This document shows positions 46,136 through 58,016 of a stretch of 64,000 nucleotides of DNA, one piece after another (within the stretch, counting starts at the first letter, position 1; every line of letters begins with the position of its first letter). Origin of the DNA: Buxus sempervirens (taxonomy: Eukaryota > Streptophyta > Magnoliopsida > Buxales > Buxaceae). The notes below the pieces were generated by a model. The model saw only the letters and a program-made list of their open reading frames with translations, was not told the DNA's origin and did no database searches. The stretch lies in NCBI GenBank assembly GCA_947561395.2, contig OX387184.1, forward strand, positions 21,787,687 to 21,851,686, in the 5' to 3' direction. The translations under genes and the position numbers were made by a program.

Positions 46136-47867
46136 AGGTAAGTAGCATTTTTCTGTTCGATTGATTACTGTTTGGTTTGATCGATTACTGTTCCGATTGA
46201 CTACTCTTTGATTTCTTATGATCTCGTTTATATTCTTTGAGTATGATTGGGTACGGTTTGTTCGATTCCTTCTGATTGATTCTAGTTTGCACGAAAACGT
46301 CCAAAACCAAAGTAGACGTGCATCTGTTTTTCTTTTCTTCTTTCTAAAATTTCTGATGACTGTGAAAGCTTTTCATTGTATTTTCTTTGTCTTTATTGAT
46401 GTGGTTCTAGTTTTCTGTTTACTACCAATTCTCTATTGTCTCATCCCATGTTTCCCCATGTTCTTTGCATGCAATAATTTAGGTATACATGGGAAATTTG
46501 AGACGTATGTGTAAACAAATGAAATGATCAACCAGTCGGGTATTATTCTGTTAAGAATTTTGAGTGATAAGGATTGACGTAAATACTTAAACTAGTTAAG
46601 TTGGTGAATATTGAAACCATGTGATGATAATGAGAAACTGTTGATTTGGCATGAGAGCTTTAAATTAGGTTCTGATTTTAGATTTTGACATGGCATGAGA
46701 AAATACTGATCTAGGTTCTTATTTGGAGTTTTGTTAGAGACATCTAATTTAGGTTCTGATTTGGTTTGGGGTTCAGTTAGATGTCTCTAATTTAGGTTCT
46801 GATTTGGGGTTCTGTTAGAGATATCTGATTTGGGGTTCTATTAGAGATATATGATTTTAGGAGGGTGCTTGTTTAATCAGTGAATCGATTTGCTTTCGAT
46901 TGAAGCAATCATAAGAGGAGGGTGCTTGATCAGATTTACTTTGTGGTTTCTTCCTTGGGTTTTTGTTGCTGATCTCGTTAGTGCTTGATGGATGTATTAG
47001 GAATGGATAGCTGATTTCTTTGGAAGCTTAAACTCTTGGTAGCTACGACTTTGGTGGTTAGTAGCCTCTTTCCCTTCGTGCACTATACTTAGGTAGCCAT
47101 ATTATATTATAGGTAGTCTTCTAGCAAAACCTCTTATTGTAGGTGGCTTTTAGTTGATTCTAGGTAGCCCTTTCTGAGATAGTATTTTGCATAGGAACAA
47201 TTTTAAGTTAAAAGCAAAAACCATTTTGTTATATGGTCTTAAAATTATGAAGATTTCGGTGGCTTGTGAAGGCTAGGAATCTTCGTATAAAAATTCATAT
47301 TAGTAGTTTAAAATTCAGTTTAGGGTGTTTGTAGTTGAATGGAAGTGGTTTAGGACCGATTGGAAGTTTGGAACTCGAGGTATTGCAAGAAAAATCAAGA
47401 AAAAGTGATGATTTCCGTCCATTGGGTTTCGTGGCAGGTTTAAACCACATGTAGTAAAATGGCCATAAGTTCCTGTAGGAAACTTTGAATTGCGCACCGT
47501 TTATTGCGTTGGAAACTAGACTCGTAGAGCTTTCTGACTATGTATAGCACACATACCAATTCCTTATAAATTAGATCAGGTGTAACATTCAATTAACTAG
47601 TTAAAATCAGTTCTACAGAGTAAACAGCAACTGCAAACTAACTGTGGATAATTTGTATTGGTCTTTTCCAAACATGACATTGGTTTTATCCTAACTTGTG
47701 TTCTTCAGTTCACCTCGGTTGGGGATCTTGGATTGTTGTCCACTCTAGCTGGGGGTAAAGGTAGTGAACTGGCATTCACCGCAGGTATGGGTATTTAATA
47801 TGTATGGTTGATGTGCTGTGGGTAGTTGACTGGGCGACTGGCCTAGAGTTGATTGGCAGCGATTGAG

Positions 47868-48058
47868 TAGTCTCATTTGGTAGTGACAGTGTAGATCTCA
47901 CTTGGCCGTGGGTGATAGGCAATGACGGTGTAGATCTCACTTGGCTGTGGGTGATTGGCAGTGACGGTGTAAATCTCACTTGCCTTTGGTTGAATGGCAG
48001 TGACGGTGTAAATCTCACTTACCCTCTGTTGAATGGCAGTGATGGTGTAGATCTCACA
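47868..48058 (+). repeat. ~40-bp tandem array in LTR C
   Basis: About five copies of a unit with the core GACGGTGTAGATCTCACTTG followed by a diverged GGCTGTGGGTGATTGGCAGT-type half. This is the counterpart of the arrays in LTRs A and B. The repetitive IYTV/STPSLP minus-strand frames here are artefacts of the array. Confidence 0.8.
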
Positions 48059-48965
48059 TGCCCATTCGATTTGGTTTGAGCATTGGAAAACTGGTTTTGT
48101 ATTGAAGATATTCTTTTGAATTGTGGCACGAGGCATTGGTTCGAATAACTGATGCACAAGGTTTTACGCTACAAATCCTATTATGATGATTGAACTGTTT
48201 CTTATAGTAGATTGTTTCTTAACGTGATTGAATGGAACTTGAATGTTGATATTTGTTGTGATTTTATTGATATTGTGCTTCAGATTAGTCTGACTTTATC
48301 GGTTATGTAGTTATAGCTTTGGAATGGTTTAATTTTTATTTACATAAGGATGATCGACTTATTTTATCATTATTTTGATAGAGTTTGACCGTATGGTGTT
48401 CGAGCATGTTATTTAATTATTTGAAAACTGCATAAATGGTTTTTTATCATACATCGTGCTACTTACTGAGACAATTGTCTCACGCGAGTTTTGTTTTATC
48501 GGTTTTGTTTTCAGATCCTGCGGGTGAGACGCGTAGCGGGGCCGAGTTTGAGGGTTATCCGGAAGACTATTACCATCCCGACTAGACCCATAGAAGGCAA
48601 TTCTTTTTGGATAGATGTATATGTCAATTTTTGGATATTGTATATATTGTAAATGAAGAGAGAGAGAGATGGTGTGAACCTTAGTAAACTTTAATTTAGA
48701 TCTGGGTATGTTTGATGGTTTAGTTTTTGAATATAGTTATATTGCATATATGTTTATCTTGTGAATTATCAGGTATTAGGGGCATAGCCCAGCCTTGTAT
48801 TTACAGGCGTTATATAGCTGTTTTTCTGAAAATTTTAGGAGTTTATCATAAGTATCTTGGTTAGTTCTTAAGATTGTTTTCATCACGCTTTGGGCCCTAA
48901 ATTATCGCTCGGGAGCCAGTATAAACCCTCCACGGGTGGACCTAGTTTCGGGGTGCTACAAAATT

Positions 48966-49440
48966 GCTTTGAAAAAATGCACCATAAAGAATTTTCAAAA
49001 TCCAATTGCCTCCGGGCGTACATCAAAGTGCCTCAGGGCATACATTAAATCGCCTCCGGGCATACATCAAGCCGCCTTCCGAGGTGCACATTGCTTTTCC
49101 AAAGCACAGATTAGAGTGGCCCTCGGGCCTACATCAAAATCGTCTTTCATGACGTACATTTGAAGAAATCTCACATGACTCACGGTAAACCACTTCCCAT
49201 GGTTATATCAAGCTGTCATCCTAGAGAAACATCAAATTGCCCTTTTGTGGCATACATTCTGTTTAACTGAAGCAATGCCATCCACAGCATTATTTTTTGG
49301 AACTAAAACCAATGGTTTCCCAATTTTGTTATTTCATAGCATTAGTTGCCAAATTTGCCAGTCATGGCATGATTTCAGATCTCACTATTCATGGCAAAAC
49401 CTCTAAAAAGATTTCCAAAAGAAAAAAAGTTTTAAACTGA
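48966..49440 (+). repeat. GCCTCCGGGCATACATCAA-type repeats in the Tat-like leader
   Basis: Four or more diverged copies of GCCTCCGGGCGTACATCAA at about 30-bp spacing from 49005 to 49100, decaying toward 49260. They precede the GTGCCAT...GGCAC array. No coding signal. Confidence 0.6.
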
Positions 49441-49454
49441 TCTTTTAGAATCCT

Positions 49455-49885
49455 TGTGCCATCCACGGCACAATCTTTTGTCTTCCAAAAACCACTGTGC
49501 CATCCACGACACACCCACAAAATTTCCAAAGAATCATTGTGCCATGCACAGCGCAATCCTAAGATTTTCAAACTCACTTTGCCATCCACGGCACAAATCA
49601 TAAAGTTTTCAAACTCCTGTGCCATTCATGGCACAAAGCAAAAGAGAAAGAGAGATTTCAAAATTCACAGTGCCATTCACAGCACGGTAAAGCTTTCAAG
49701 CACATAGTGCCATCCACGACACTTCACCAGATTCTCAAAAAATCCATGTGCCATTCACAGCACAGAACAAAGAAGAGATTTCCAAGATTCATTTAGCCAT
49801 CCACAGCACCAGAAAGATTTCAAAAGTCGCTGCGTCATTCACGACACATTAAAAAATTTTCAAATGTATTTTGCTATACACAGCT
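49455..49885 (+). repeat. ~40-bp array with palindromic GTGCCATCCACGGCAC cores
   Basis: About eleven copies of a hyphenated palindrome TGTGCCATCCACGGCACA and variants (GTGCCATTCACAGCAC, GTGCCATCCACGACAC), separated by about 20-25 bp of TTTTCAAA-rich spacer. Cores begin near 49459, 49498, 49539, 49579, 49618, 49670, 49708, 49748, 49795, 49833 and 49870. Further loose GCATTTGCCA.ACACGGC words run to about 50280. The array lies in the RNA leader 0.5-0.9 kb before gag. Confidence 0.78.
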
Positions 49886-50379
49886 CACCTTCGACAGCTT
49901 CAGTTACCCTTCCCCTACATGGGATAGCACAGCTTTCAAGAATGCCCTAATCACGGCATTCACCCTTGGGCTACCCTTGCCAATCCCCGGCATAGCACAA
50001 CTTTCAAGAAGTTTCTTTTTCATGTATAGCTATTCACGGCGTTTGCCATACACGGCTGCAGCATTTTCCACAGTGCGAAGATTTCTTTTTATCACACATA
50101 GCATTTGCCATGCACGACTGCAACACTTTCCACAGTACAAAGATTCTTTTTCACCACTCACAACACCAGCACAAAGCAAAGTTTTCCTTTTTATTAAAAG
50201 TAGCATTTGCACACTGATCTTCACACCAGTCATGGTTCCCATTCCTTTTCTGCCACACACGGCACTCTAAAACACGGCTGCCCTCGCACAGGAGCAGACC
50301 ATTTTCAAAAGAAACTAACATGTCTTTTGTGCTGTTTTTCCTCTTTATTTTATTTTATTTTATCAAGGTTGAAAGTGTT

Positions 50380-51540
50380 GCAGACATAGCTCACCGAAGA
50401 CCATATCTGCTAAGATCCCGCACGAAGATGAATCCGGAAGAGCCACCTATGCCTCAGCGACCAGCGCCACAACCTCCTGCACCACAGCAACCCTTGCCTC
50501 ATCGCAGAATTGAAGACGAACTAGCAATCATGCACTTAAACCAGCAAATGGAGCAAATCACTGAGCTGCTCCAAAATCTCATCAGACAAATGCCACAGCA
50601 AGTCATCCCACAGCCACAAGGAGAACAACAAGCATTACCGCAGGGATTGCAAAGGCTGCCACAAGCTCCGCCACTTGTCTATCCTATGCCTCCACTGGTT
50701 TTCCCTCCACAAGTTCCACCTCCAGCAGTGCCACTAGATCAACAGCCGCATCAGCCACCTCTTGAAGAAGCACTACATCTCCCCCACATCCCAGAGATAA
50801 ACCATGAAGAGGAAGAAGAGTGGCACATATAGAGAAATGAAGCAAGGGGCATCTCACCTGACGTCAGCGCTGCGCTCAATGGCATCATAGCAGAAGTGCG
50901 AGAGCTGAGAAGAGGGGCAGTACCAGGAAGGATGACAATTGACAATTTCTATTTCTTCCTCGACATACAACTCCCAGCAAAGTTCAGGTGTCCTGACTTT
51001 GAGAAATTTGACGGGACCGGCTGCCTAACTACACATCTCCAGTCATACTGTGGAGCCATAGTGGGATACAACAGGGATGAGTAGTTAATGATACAACTGT
51101 TCTAGAGATCCTTAACAGGGCAAGCGCATTGTTGGTTTTTCACTCTGCCCTGCGCAGATCCGCACTTGGTTAGACCCGGCACACCTCTTCACTGAACAAT
51201 TTAGTTTTAACTCTGAGGTGGTACCCAAAAGGATGGAATTGATGAGGATGAGCAAGAAGGCTGGAGAGATAGTCAAAGACTACGCCCAGAGGTGGCGTGA
51301 ACATGCAATGATGGTGCGCCCACCACTGATAGAGGAAGAGATGACCAGCCTATTCATCTCAACCCTGGGACAACCCTACTACTCGCACATGATCGGCTAG
51401 CAAGCGACAAGCTTTAGTGCTTTGGTCCAAATCACTGACAGGGTTGAGGGCGGCATTAAGTCAGGATTAATAGAGGCAGGCTCACCTAGGGCGATGTCGA
51501 GAAGGCCAATGAACGGAGTTAGGAAGATAGAAAGCTAAAA
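50380..51540 (+). pseudogene. Tat-type gag remnant
   Basis: From the ATG near 50428, a Pro/Gln-rich N-terminal part runs to a TAG at about 50830. The same frame continues RNEARGISPDVSAALNGII. Gag core words follow in broken frames: LPAKFRCPDFEKFDGTGCLTTHL (about 50970-51040), LTGQAHCWFF (about 51112), then FSFNSEVVPKRMELMRMSKK, VKDYAQRWREHAMMV and PYYSHMIG (51200-51397), and ATSFSALVQITDRVEGGIKSG. These match the Retrotrans_gag family of Tat elements. Several stops and at least two frame changes make it non-functional. The usual zinc knuckle and protease do not follow. Confidence 0.78.
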
Positions 51541-54539
51541 GGAAGTGGTGAGTGTTGACTCTACATAGGGGCAACAACCACTTCACCTACGAAGAGAGGC
51601 TCATCCAGCTAGCATGAGGCCCATGGAGTCGGCATCACCACAAGGGGGGTTGAGGGAAGATAGAAGAAGTAGGGTATTCACACCACTTCCCTACAAGCCT
51701 GCCGAACTCCTCCCAACGCTACTAAATGGAACCTACTTGAGGATGGATTCTCCTAACCCAAATGCCACGTTGGTAGGAACTACGACCCCAAAGCAATCTA
51801 CGAATATCACATTGGGGCACCAGGACACGCCACCAATCAGTGTTGAGCCCTTTGGCATGCAATCCAGGATTTTATTGACTCCAAAAGACTTACTGTGGAT
51901 TCTCATACCCCTACCACTCTAGTCAACACACCAGCCACATGTGTTATGCAAAACCCTCTTCCAGATCACAAGGGGACATCTTCCAGTGGGACAAGTTGAA
52001 GGGAATCAGGCCACTCCCACAAATCCAAAATCTTCCTTGGACGTGGTTCTGGCCAAGTCCACCATTTCCAGGCTAAGTTGAACTTTACCTTTTGTGTCGA
52101 CCATCTCAAACAGGACCGGTCATTTTGTAAGCATTATGCATGCTTTTACTTTTTTTGCAAACTTTTGTTAAAAAAAAACTTTTGGAAGAAATAGCAATTG
52201 CTTGGTCAGTGATGACATCACTCTGAGACCACACCTTTTTTGGCACGACCATGATCATGAAAAAATGCTGATTTGCTCAAAGGTGCCTTCAGCCGGGTGC
52301 AACATACTGCTCCCATGAGAACCTTGACTGAGCCAAAGGCAACATTTTCCTGATCCATGCCTTAATTTTCCTTCCAAACCTATCTTTACACTGGGCAAAA
52401 TGGTACTTGAGAAAAAAGGGAAGAAAAAAAGAAAAGAAAAGTGAAAGTGCCAAAACCAGCTAAGGGCCGAGGCCGGCTTTAACATCATGGCTTTAAGAAA
52501 GGATGAGAAGCCATCCTTCATGCATCCTGAATTTTAAGAACCGCTAGTCAAAATACTTTGGGCTTGATCGTGTTATTCAAATACCCATGTTGTGTCTAGC
52601 CACCCCGCATTGCGGCAAAGTTGAAAAAGAAAATAAAAGGATGAGCAGATTCCTGAATAAATTTGCATGAACATTTCAACCAAGTTGTCACAACTTTTGC
52701 AAAAGGATGAAAGGCCATCCTTGCTTTATTTTCCCAATTTTCAAAATCATATTGCTAGTCAAACCATTTGAGCCTAACTTCCTTCTTTCTAACCCATTGA
52801 GTCACGAGCACTAAATGCGGTGCCCGGTAAAGAAGAAAAGACATGGATGAGCAAAAACAAGGGAAAAGAAAAGAAAGCAGAAAACACACTGAGGCATGCA
52901 AATCAAAGCAAAAAGCCAAGATTACCCCAGATTAAAGGAAAGAAAAAGCAAATATGCTATAGGGAAAAAAAAGCGAAGGTCACAAAAGACCTCAAAAAGA
53001 AAAGGAAAGTGAAGGTACTGGCAAAGCCCAAGTAGTCAAGAAAAGGGTAGAACATGACTTGACCCATTTACAAAAGACTTTGAGCCGTATTCCCTTTCTT
53101 TCATAAACCAAAAACCTCAGCCTATGTTTCGTCCCATCAGAAAGTTCGTTCTGATTGCAGAAAATGTGACAATTGGATTCATGCGGATCTATGATGAAGG
53201 AATCTAGAAAGAAGAACGAGCTTCGGCAAGACACAAAGTAAAACCTGAAAATAAAAAGATAAAAACTTGAGCCTTATATCCCATCATTTCTCAGACTGGA
53301 AACTAAGCCAATGTTTCGTCCTAATTTCAAAACCTCTCTGATCTATGGGACATGTTGCACAAAAGTCAACCAAAAAACCTTAAACTGGGGCAAACACTAA
53401 CCCCAAGGGGAAAAGACAAAGGGAAAACCATCAATTGCAAAATCCTGAAGCCACCCTAAATGGTTGGGTCAAGGTGAGAGAAACCAAAACTGGGGAAGGG
53501 AGAACACTCGTTGAGATGCCCCTTATCTCCTAAACCTTTGCAAAACCTTTAAGAGCCAATGCCGGCACAAGTCAAGGATCTCATGGGAATGTGTGTCGAG
53601 CACCATCCCGAAACACTTCAAGCTAACAAGGCAAATCACCATGGTCGTTGGTCCTGCCTTTTCTTTTTTAATCACTTGTACAAATTTTTGAAAAAGCTTT
53701 TGAAAAAAAAAAAGATTTCATGTCAGTCATGTGCACTTACACACACAATAAAACCAAGTAAGCCATAAGTGCTTACAGTTTGAATTTCAGATACCTCACC
53801 ACGCTGTGAGAATTTTGCAGGCCCATGCGAGACAGAAAAAGTCAGAGGATATAAAGAAGCATCCTCAAGCTGGAAGAAAATAAAAGAAAAAAGAAAAGAA
53901 AGGCAAAGCAGAGGAAAGCCGAGCGGTGATCCAAAGCACACCAAGAGGGAGTTTGCAGAAAGCTCACTTGTCCCCTGCGAGTTCTTTCCCAAATAAAGAA
54001 TCCATGCATCCCCAGTGGAGAGCCATCCAGAGCAAAGCTCAAGCAAGCTCAAGAACAAGAAGAGAAAGCATGTTTTGAAGACATAAAGGGCAGAGAAGTC
54101 CCTCATGTAATTTTTGATTTCCCACTTTTTTAAGTAGAGTAGGACAGGTGTGTGAGTTCCCTTGAGGCACAGGACAGCGCCAGGAACACCTCCTCCCTCC
54201 CTCCTTCCTTTCCTCATTCCTTCTGTTCCCTCTCAAAAAAAAAACCTAAAAAATGTTTGCACCCTCACTGAAATCTAAGAAGCTAAATCTTCAAGAAAAC
54301 CCAAAACCAGTGCACCAGCATTAAAGTAATGCACGGGCACCCCAAAACCTGAAAGATGTGCAAAGCGTCACTTCTTTCTCAAAAATCTAAAAAGTGCAAA
54401 GCGTCACTTATTCCCAAGAACCAGAATCTAGAAAAGGTGCTAATCACCACTTGCTTCTAAGAACCAAAAACAGGAAAAGTACCACACACGTAACAAGCTC
54501 GCGTTAATGTGCTTTGTCCCACAAAACCAAAAATTAGTT
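51541..54539 (+). other. Noncoding 3' part of the Tat-like element
   Basis: No pol domain could be found in any frame. The sequence has A-rich stretches (52820-53030) and a short direct repeat GTGCAAAGCGTCACTT at about 54359 and 54396. The expected polypurine tract and the first 1.08 kb of the 3' LTR are absent; the LTR homology starts abruptly at 54540 (CCAAGGTAAGAGG). Confidence 0.6.
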
Positions 54540-55366
54540 CCAAGGTAAGAGGGAGCATACGTGTAACTCCACGGGAGAATGAGAGGTTTTCCACACACTT
54601 TTGGGTCTTTTAGATTACTGTTTTGTATGCTTCTTTTTCTTATTCGATGAGGGAGCATGTTCCCTCTTGCTTGACCATCTTTTGTACCCCTTTTCATAAG
54701 TCCCTTTATCCCTTCTCATGCTTGTTTTTTTTTTTAATCTTCAGAATAGCTAGTCTTAGCATGTTTTAGATCTTGATTTCAGCATGTTTTAAATCCCATA
54801 AAACATATGTGTACATGTGTAAGGATCCCACATGCATTCTCTCTTCCCCCTATCATGTAGCCATTGTTTGGCATCTTTAGCATGTCATTTTCTCTCTTGA
54901 ATATCCGCTGTTCAAGTATGCTCCCACTCCCCTAAGGTACCCCAAGTTTAGTTTGTATATACCTTGCCGGGAAGTCATGGTAAGTCCTCTTGATTGGGTT
55001 TATTAGTGTCCGCTCATGTACACGCACATACTTTGGGTTTTACCACTGATTTTGGCACTTCATGTGCCTAACCTGTTTGCTGTCATATGAGTTGGGAAGC
55101 CCGCACACAATTTAATCGAGTCAACTTGCCTAAATTCGTATAATGGGAACCTGTTATCTAGCGAGGTAACTCAAGGTGTCCACGGACTTCCCTGGGTTAC
55201 AACCGAACCACTTATCCAAAGTCATTGGGTAGATCATGCACATAAATCAAAAATCGAAAATTGGGTGACTGTTCACACCCTTAACAATGAATAGTGGCGA
55301 CTCCCCAAAACCAACAAAAAACCCACGGAAAGTCGGGCACGACATCATGCGGCCCACGTGCGCATA
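54540..55366 (+). repeat. 5'-truncated 3' LTR of the Tat-like element
   Basis: It aligns with 43481-44309 from CCAAGGTAAGAGG to the LTR end, here GTGCGCATA (terminal CA mutated to TA). Differences are scattered single bases plus a one-base gap (AATTCCGTATA versus AATTCGTATA) and a poly-T length change. It lacks the TATA box and the AAACCGCAC cluster of the 5' LTR. Confidence 0.85.
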
Positions 55367-55371
55367 GCGAG

Positions 55372-56258
55372 ATTTGCCAATCTCTGTACTTGAAACCTTA
55401 GACGCCCCCTATAGGATGATATCCGCAGTGCGAAGGGCTCCAAGCGTCCACTTTCCTAGCATTCAACGGTCTCAAACCTCACAGATAGATCGCATAATAA
55501 TATCGACAATGATAAACCACCTTGAGCGTACTTAGATCAGAATCTTGAAGAAATTTAGGAAGAAGAAGAAGATGAGAGCAAAGGTTTCTCATAGCCATTT
55601 TTTCCCACAAAATAAGGTTAGAGAAGTTCTTTGGACGGTTTGGGAAAAACCCCTTTAAATAGTTAATGAACGGACACACCTGATCGCTCAATAGACTAAA
55701 AAACAGTCACAAAAAACTTGTTTGACCGCTCGAGCGCGGGTCTAGCTCGAGAGTGGCGACTTGAGCACTTGAGTGATCATTCTAACTCTGTCGCACGCCA
55801 CTCTCGGGTTTGCAGAAATATGAAATAAAAATTGCAGACAAAGCCAAGTGTTAGAGACCGCTAGATCTAATGCTCAAGCATTCAATTGAATGCTCAAACG
55901 TCCATCTCATGGTGATCAAACGTGACATTTGGGCCCATAAGCAATGTCTAAACCAAATAAAATGAATGAAATAAATAAAACTAACAAAATATTAAATATA
56001 CACGTGCGCACACACCACACTACACCACACCACGATCGACCGGACGGCAGACTGCAGCTCGCATGCTTTAAAAGCACCCCGGACACACCCACAATAGTCC
56101 ATAGGTCCATGCCCTTGAGGGGCTTCACCCCTTGGACTCACACAATCAAATATAAAGAACAAAATCTTTCAATGTGGGATTGGGGTCAAACACAACTAAA
56201 GGAGGGAAAAAACGACAAGACTCAATTTTGAGTCTTCTCATGAACATGAAATACAACA
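55372..56258 (-). repeat. Upstream portion of the Copia 3' LTR
   Basis: It starts TGTTGTATTTCATGTTCATG on the minus strand, just after a G-rich polypurine tract. The word TCCCACATTG, common in Copia LTRs, and a possible TATA (TTTATATTTG near 56150) follow. The LTR continues at 42396-42204 across the Tat-like insertion. Short open frames inside are not genes. Confidence 0.75.
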
Positions 56259-56849
56259 ATTCCCACCCCCACCCCCCCCCCCCCCCCACCACACACACAA
56301 AACAAGACTCAAAATTAAAAAGAAATTGATATGAGTAACTAAAACTCTAGTGTGCAATAATACCGGTGTCTTTTGGACTTGAACCAATACTTAGGGATTT
56401 ACAGTGTAGGATTCACAGAGGCTCGGTGGAATAAATTCTTAAACCTGATCTCTTTGTTGTAAATCAAGCTAAGGCTGTAACCTGCGCACTAGAATACCTC
56501 AAGGTAGGTTCTACACGGGATGGCACAAATAGGCCTTGCACCAGCTGGTTTCATGAGTGCTCTAGAGACTTCGCCCAAGTCTCAACAGAGGCAGCCCCAC
56601 CTCAACACTCACATAAGTGATTTCCATCAAGTGTGTAAACTGCACTAACCACACCACCTATAAAGGATATGGAATCACTAGGAACTTTATTGCTCAACCT
56701 TTCAAATAGCAGTGATGCTCTACTACATCGTAGGGATAAGCTTCTCAATACATAAAATAATTTGTAGAGCTTATCAAACAACTCAGTTGACTTGTTTTTC
56801 TCATTGAACCTACTTCCTAGGATTGCCAATCCCATAGGTTGGGTTACCA
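56259..56849 (-). other. Copia 3' noncoding tail with polypurine tract
   Basis: On the minus strand a run GGGGGTGGGGGTGGGAAT immediately precedes the LTR start and fits a polypurine tract expanded by slippage (C run 56270-56287 on plus). The remaining ~550 bp between the pol stop at 56850 and this tract show no coding domain. Confidence 0.65.
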
Positions 56850-58015
56850 TCACGGTTTGTTCATTTCTATGGGCTTAAGACCGATCCCCCTCGATGTACT
56901 TATTATTAATTTTTTACCAAGAGGCTTTGTCAAGGGATCAGCTAGATTTCCACCTGACCTCACATAATTAAGAGCAATTAATCCATTATTAAGCAATTGC
57001 CGTTTGATATTATGTCTCAATCTTATATGCCTCCGTTTTTCATTATAAATCTTATTTTGGGCTTTAGCTATTGCTGCTTGGCTATCACAATGAATAGAAA
57101 TATGAGGTACTCTCTTCCACAAAAGGATATCATGCAGAAGGTTTCTCAACCATTCTGCCTTACCACCAGCCAACTCTAAGGCCGCGAATTCAGATTCCAT
57201 GGTGGATTTTGCATTACATGACTGTTTACATGATTCCCATGAAACAGCAACACCTCCTAAAGTAAGAATATAGCCACTAGTTGAGTTTACCTCTTCATGC
57301 CCAGTAACTCAATTAGCATCACAACAGCCCTCTAAAACAGTAGAATAACCAGAATAATGAAGACCATAATGCATTGTTCCTTTTAAGTACCTTAGTACTC
57401 TAATCAATGCACTCCAATGCTCATAGTTAAGACTATGAGTATATATACTAAGTCTTCCTATTGCATAAGCAATATTTGGTCTTGTATAATTCATAAATAC
57501 ACAAGAGAACCAATCACCCTAGCATACTCAACCTGAGAAACCAAAGTCCTAGAATTTTTATTCAAGTGTATGCTAAAGTCATAAGGAGTGGACAATGAAT
57601 TAGAATCATAATATCCAAACTTCCTTAGGACCTTCTCAATATAATGTGATTGGTTTAAAGCAATTCCACCATATTCTCTAATTATTTTAATTCCTAGAAT
57701 TACATCTGCTTCTCCTAAATCTTTCATTTCAAATTTAGAAGATAAGAATCTTTTGATGGAAATTACTACATCTGTACTAGTTCCCATAATCAACATGTCA
57801 TCTACATATAAACATATGATGATACTATAGTTACCAGAGATTTTATAGTACAGACATCTATCATAATCATTTATGTTATAACCATAGTTTGCAAGCACAT
57901 TATCAAAATTTTCATGCCATTGTTTTGGTGCTTGTTTTAAACCATATAAAGATTTTACAAGTCTACATACTTTGTTTTCTTTACCAGGTACTATAAATCC
58001 TTCTGGTTAGAACAT
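56850..58015 (-). pseudogene. Copia pol fragment: RT C-terminal half and RNase H
   Basis: Minus-strand order: PEGFIVPGKENKVCRLVKSLYGLKQAPKQWHENF (58000-57900), CLYVDDMLIMGTS (the catalytic YVDD pair), MKDLGEADVILGIKI, GSLVYL, then [54 protein letters not shown] and [12 protein letters not shown]. Defects: a stop in place of the residue before PEGF (about 58005), a one-base frame change at about 57491, and Trp to stop after CDAN (about 57307). Protease, integrase and the first half of RT are missing because the element is cut at 58016. Confidence 0.85.
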
Positions 58016-58016
58016 A

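Larger units (their letters stand above)
45566..48960 (+). mobile_element. Solo LTR C (3.4 kb), inserted in the Tat-like element
   Basis: It starts TGTATAACCCTGGAATTTGA and ends GTTTCGGGGTGCTACA, with a perfect 5-bp duplication AAATT (45561-45565 and 48961-48965). It holds a long GA-rich purine tract (45800-46130), AGAGATATCTGATTT-like short repeats (46730-46860) and a ~40-bp tandem array (47868-48058). No internal region, primer site or second LTR is present. Its ends and length group it with LTRs A, B and D. Confidence 0.86.
42397..55366 (+). mobile_element. Tat/Ogre-like non-autonomous LTR retrotransposon (13 kb with insertion)
   Basis: It is flanked by a perfect 5-bp duplication GCGAG (42392-42396 and 55367-55371). 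It consists of a 5' LTR (42397-44309), a primer-binding site (44313-44330), a long leader with a repeat array, a broken gag region (50380-51540), about 3 kb of noncoding sequence, and a 3' LTR shortened to 54540-55366. No protease, RT, RNase H or integrase codons are visible. Removing solo LTR C leaves about 9.6 kb. The shared LTR part differs at roughly 13-15 positions over ~830 bp by eye, so the insertion is fairly recent. Gag type and primer site indicate the Tat/Ogre lineage. Confidence 0.83.
42204..58016 (-). mobile_element. Copia LTR retrotransposon remnant, 3' LTR split by a Tat-like element
   Basis: On the minus strand the order is RT and RNase H codons (58015-56850), noncoding tail, G-rich polypurine tract (about 56290-56259), then the 3' LTR. 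The LTR starts TGTTGTATTTCATG at 56258, runs to 55372, is interrupted by the element 42397-55366, and resumes at 42396 to end TTTTTACAACA at 42204. TGTTG...CAACA are the expected inverted LTR ends; the rejoined LTR is about 1.08 kb. The 5' half of the Copia is missing at 58016, where PIF-like sequence begins; it may resume beyond the window. Confidence 0.8.

Noticed and set aside
45912-46148. Glu/Lys-rich and Ser/Phe-rich frames
   Set aside because: They arise from the GA-rich purine tract in LTR C.
46218-46514. 98-codon hydrophobic plus-strand frame that looks like a membrane protein
   Set aside because: It sits inside solo LTR C, T-rich composition explains the Phe/Leu content, and nothing supports expression.
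50320-50832. Secreted proline-rich protein with N-terminal hydrophobic segment
   Set aside because: The downstream frame continues into Tat gag words, and the ATG near 50428 in the gag leader is a better start; the hydrophobic part is TTTATTTTATTTTA low-complexity sequence.
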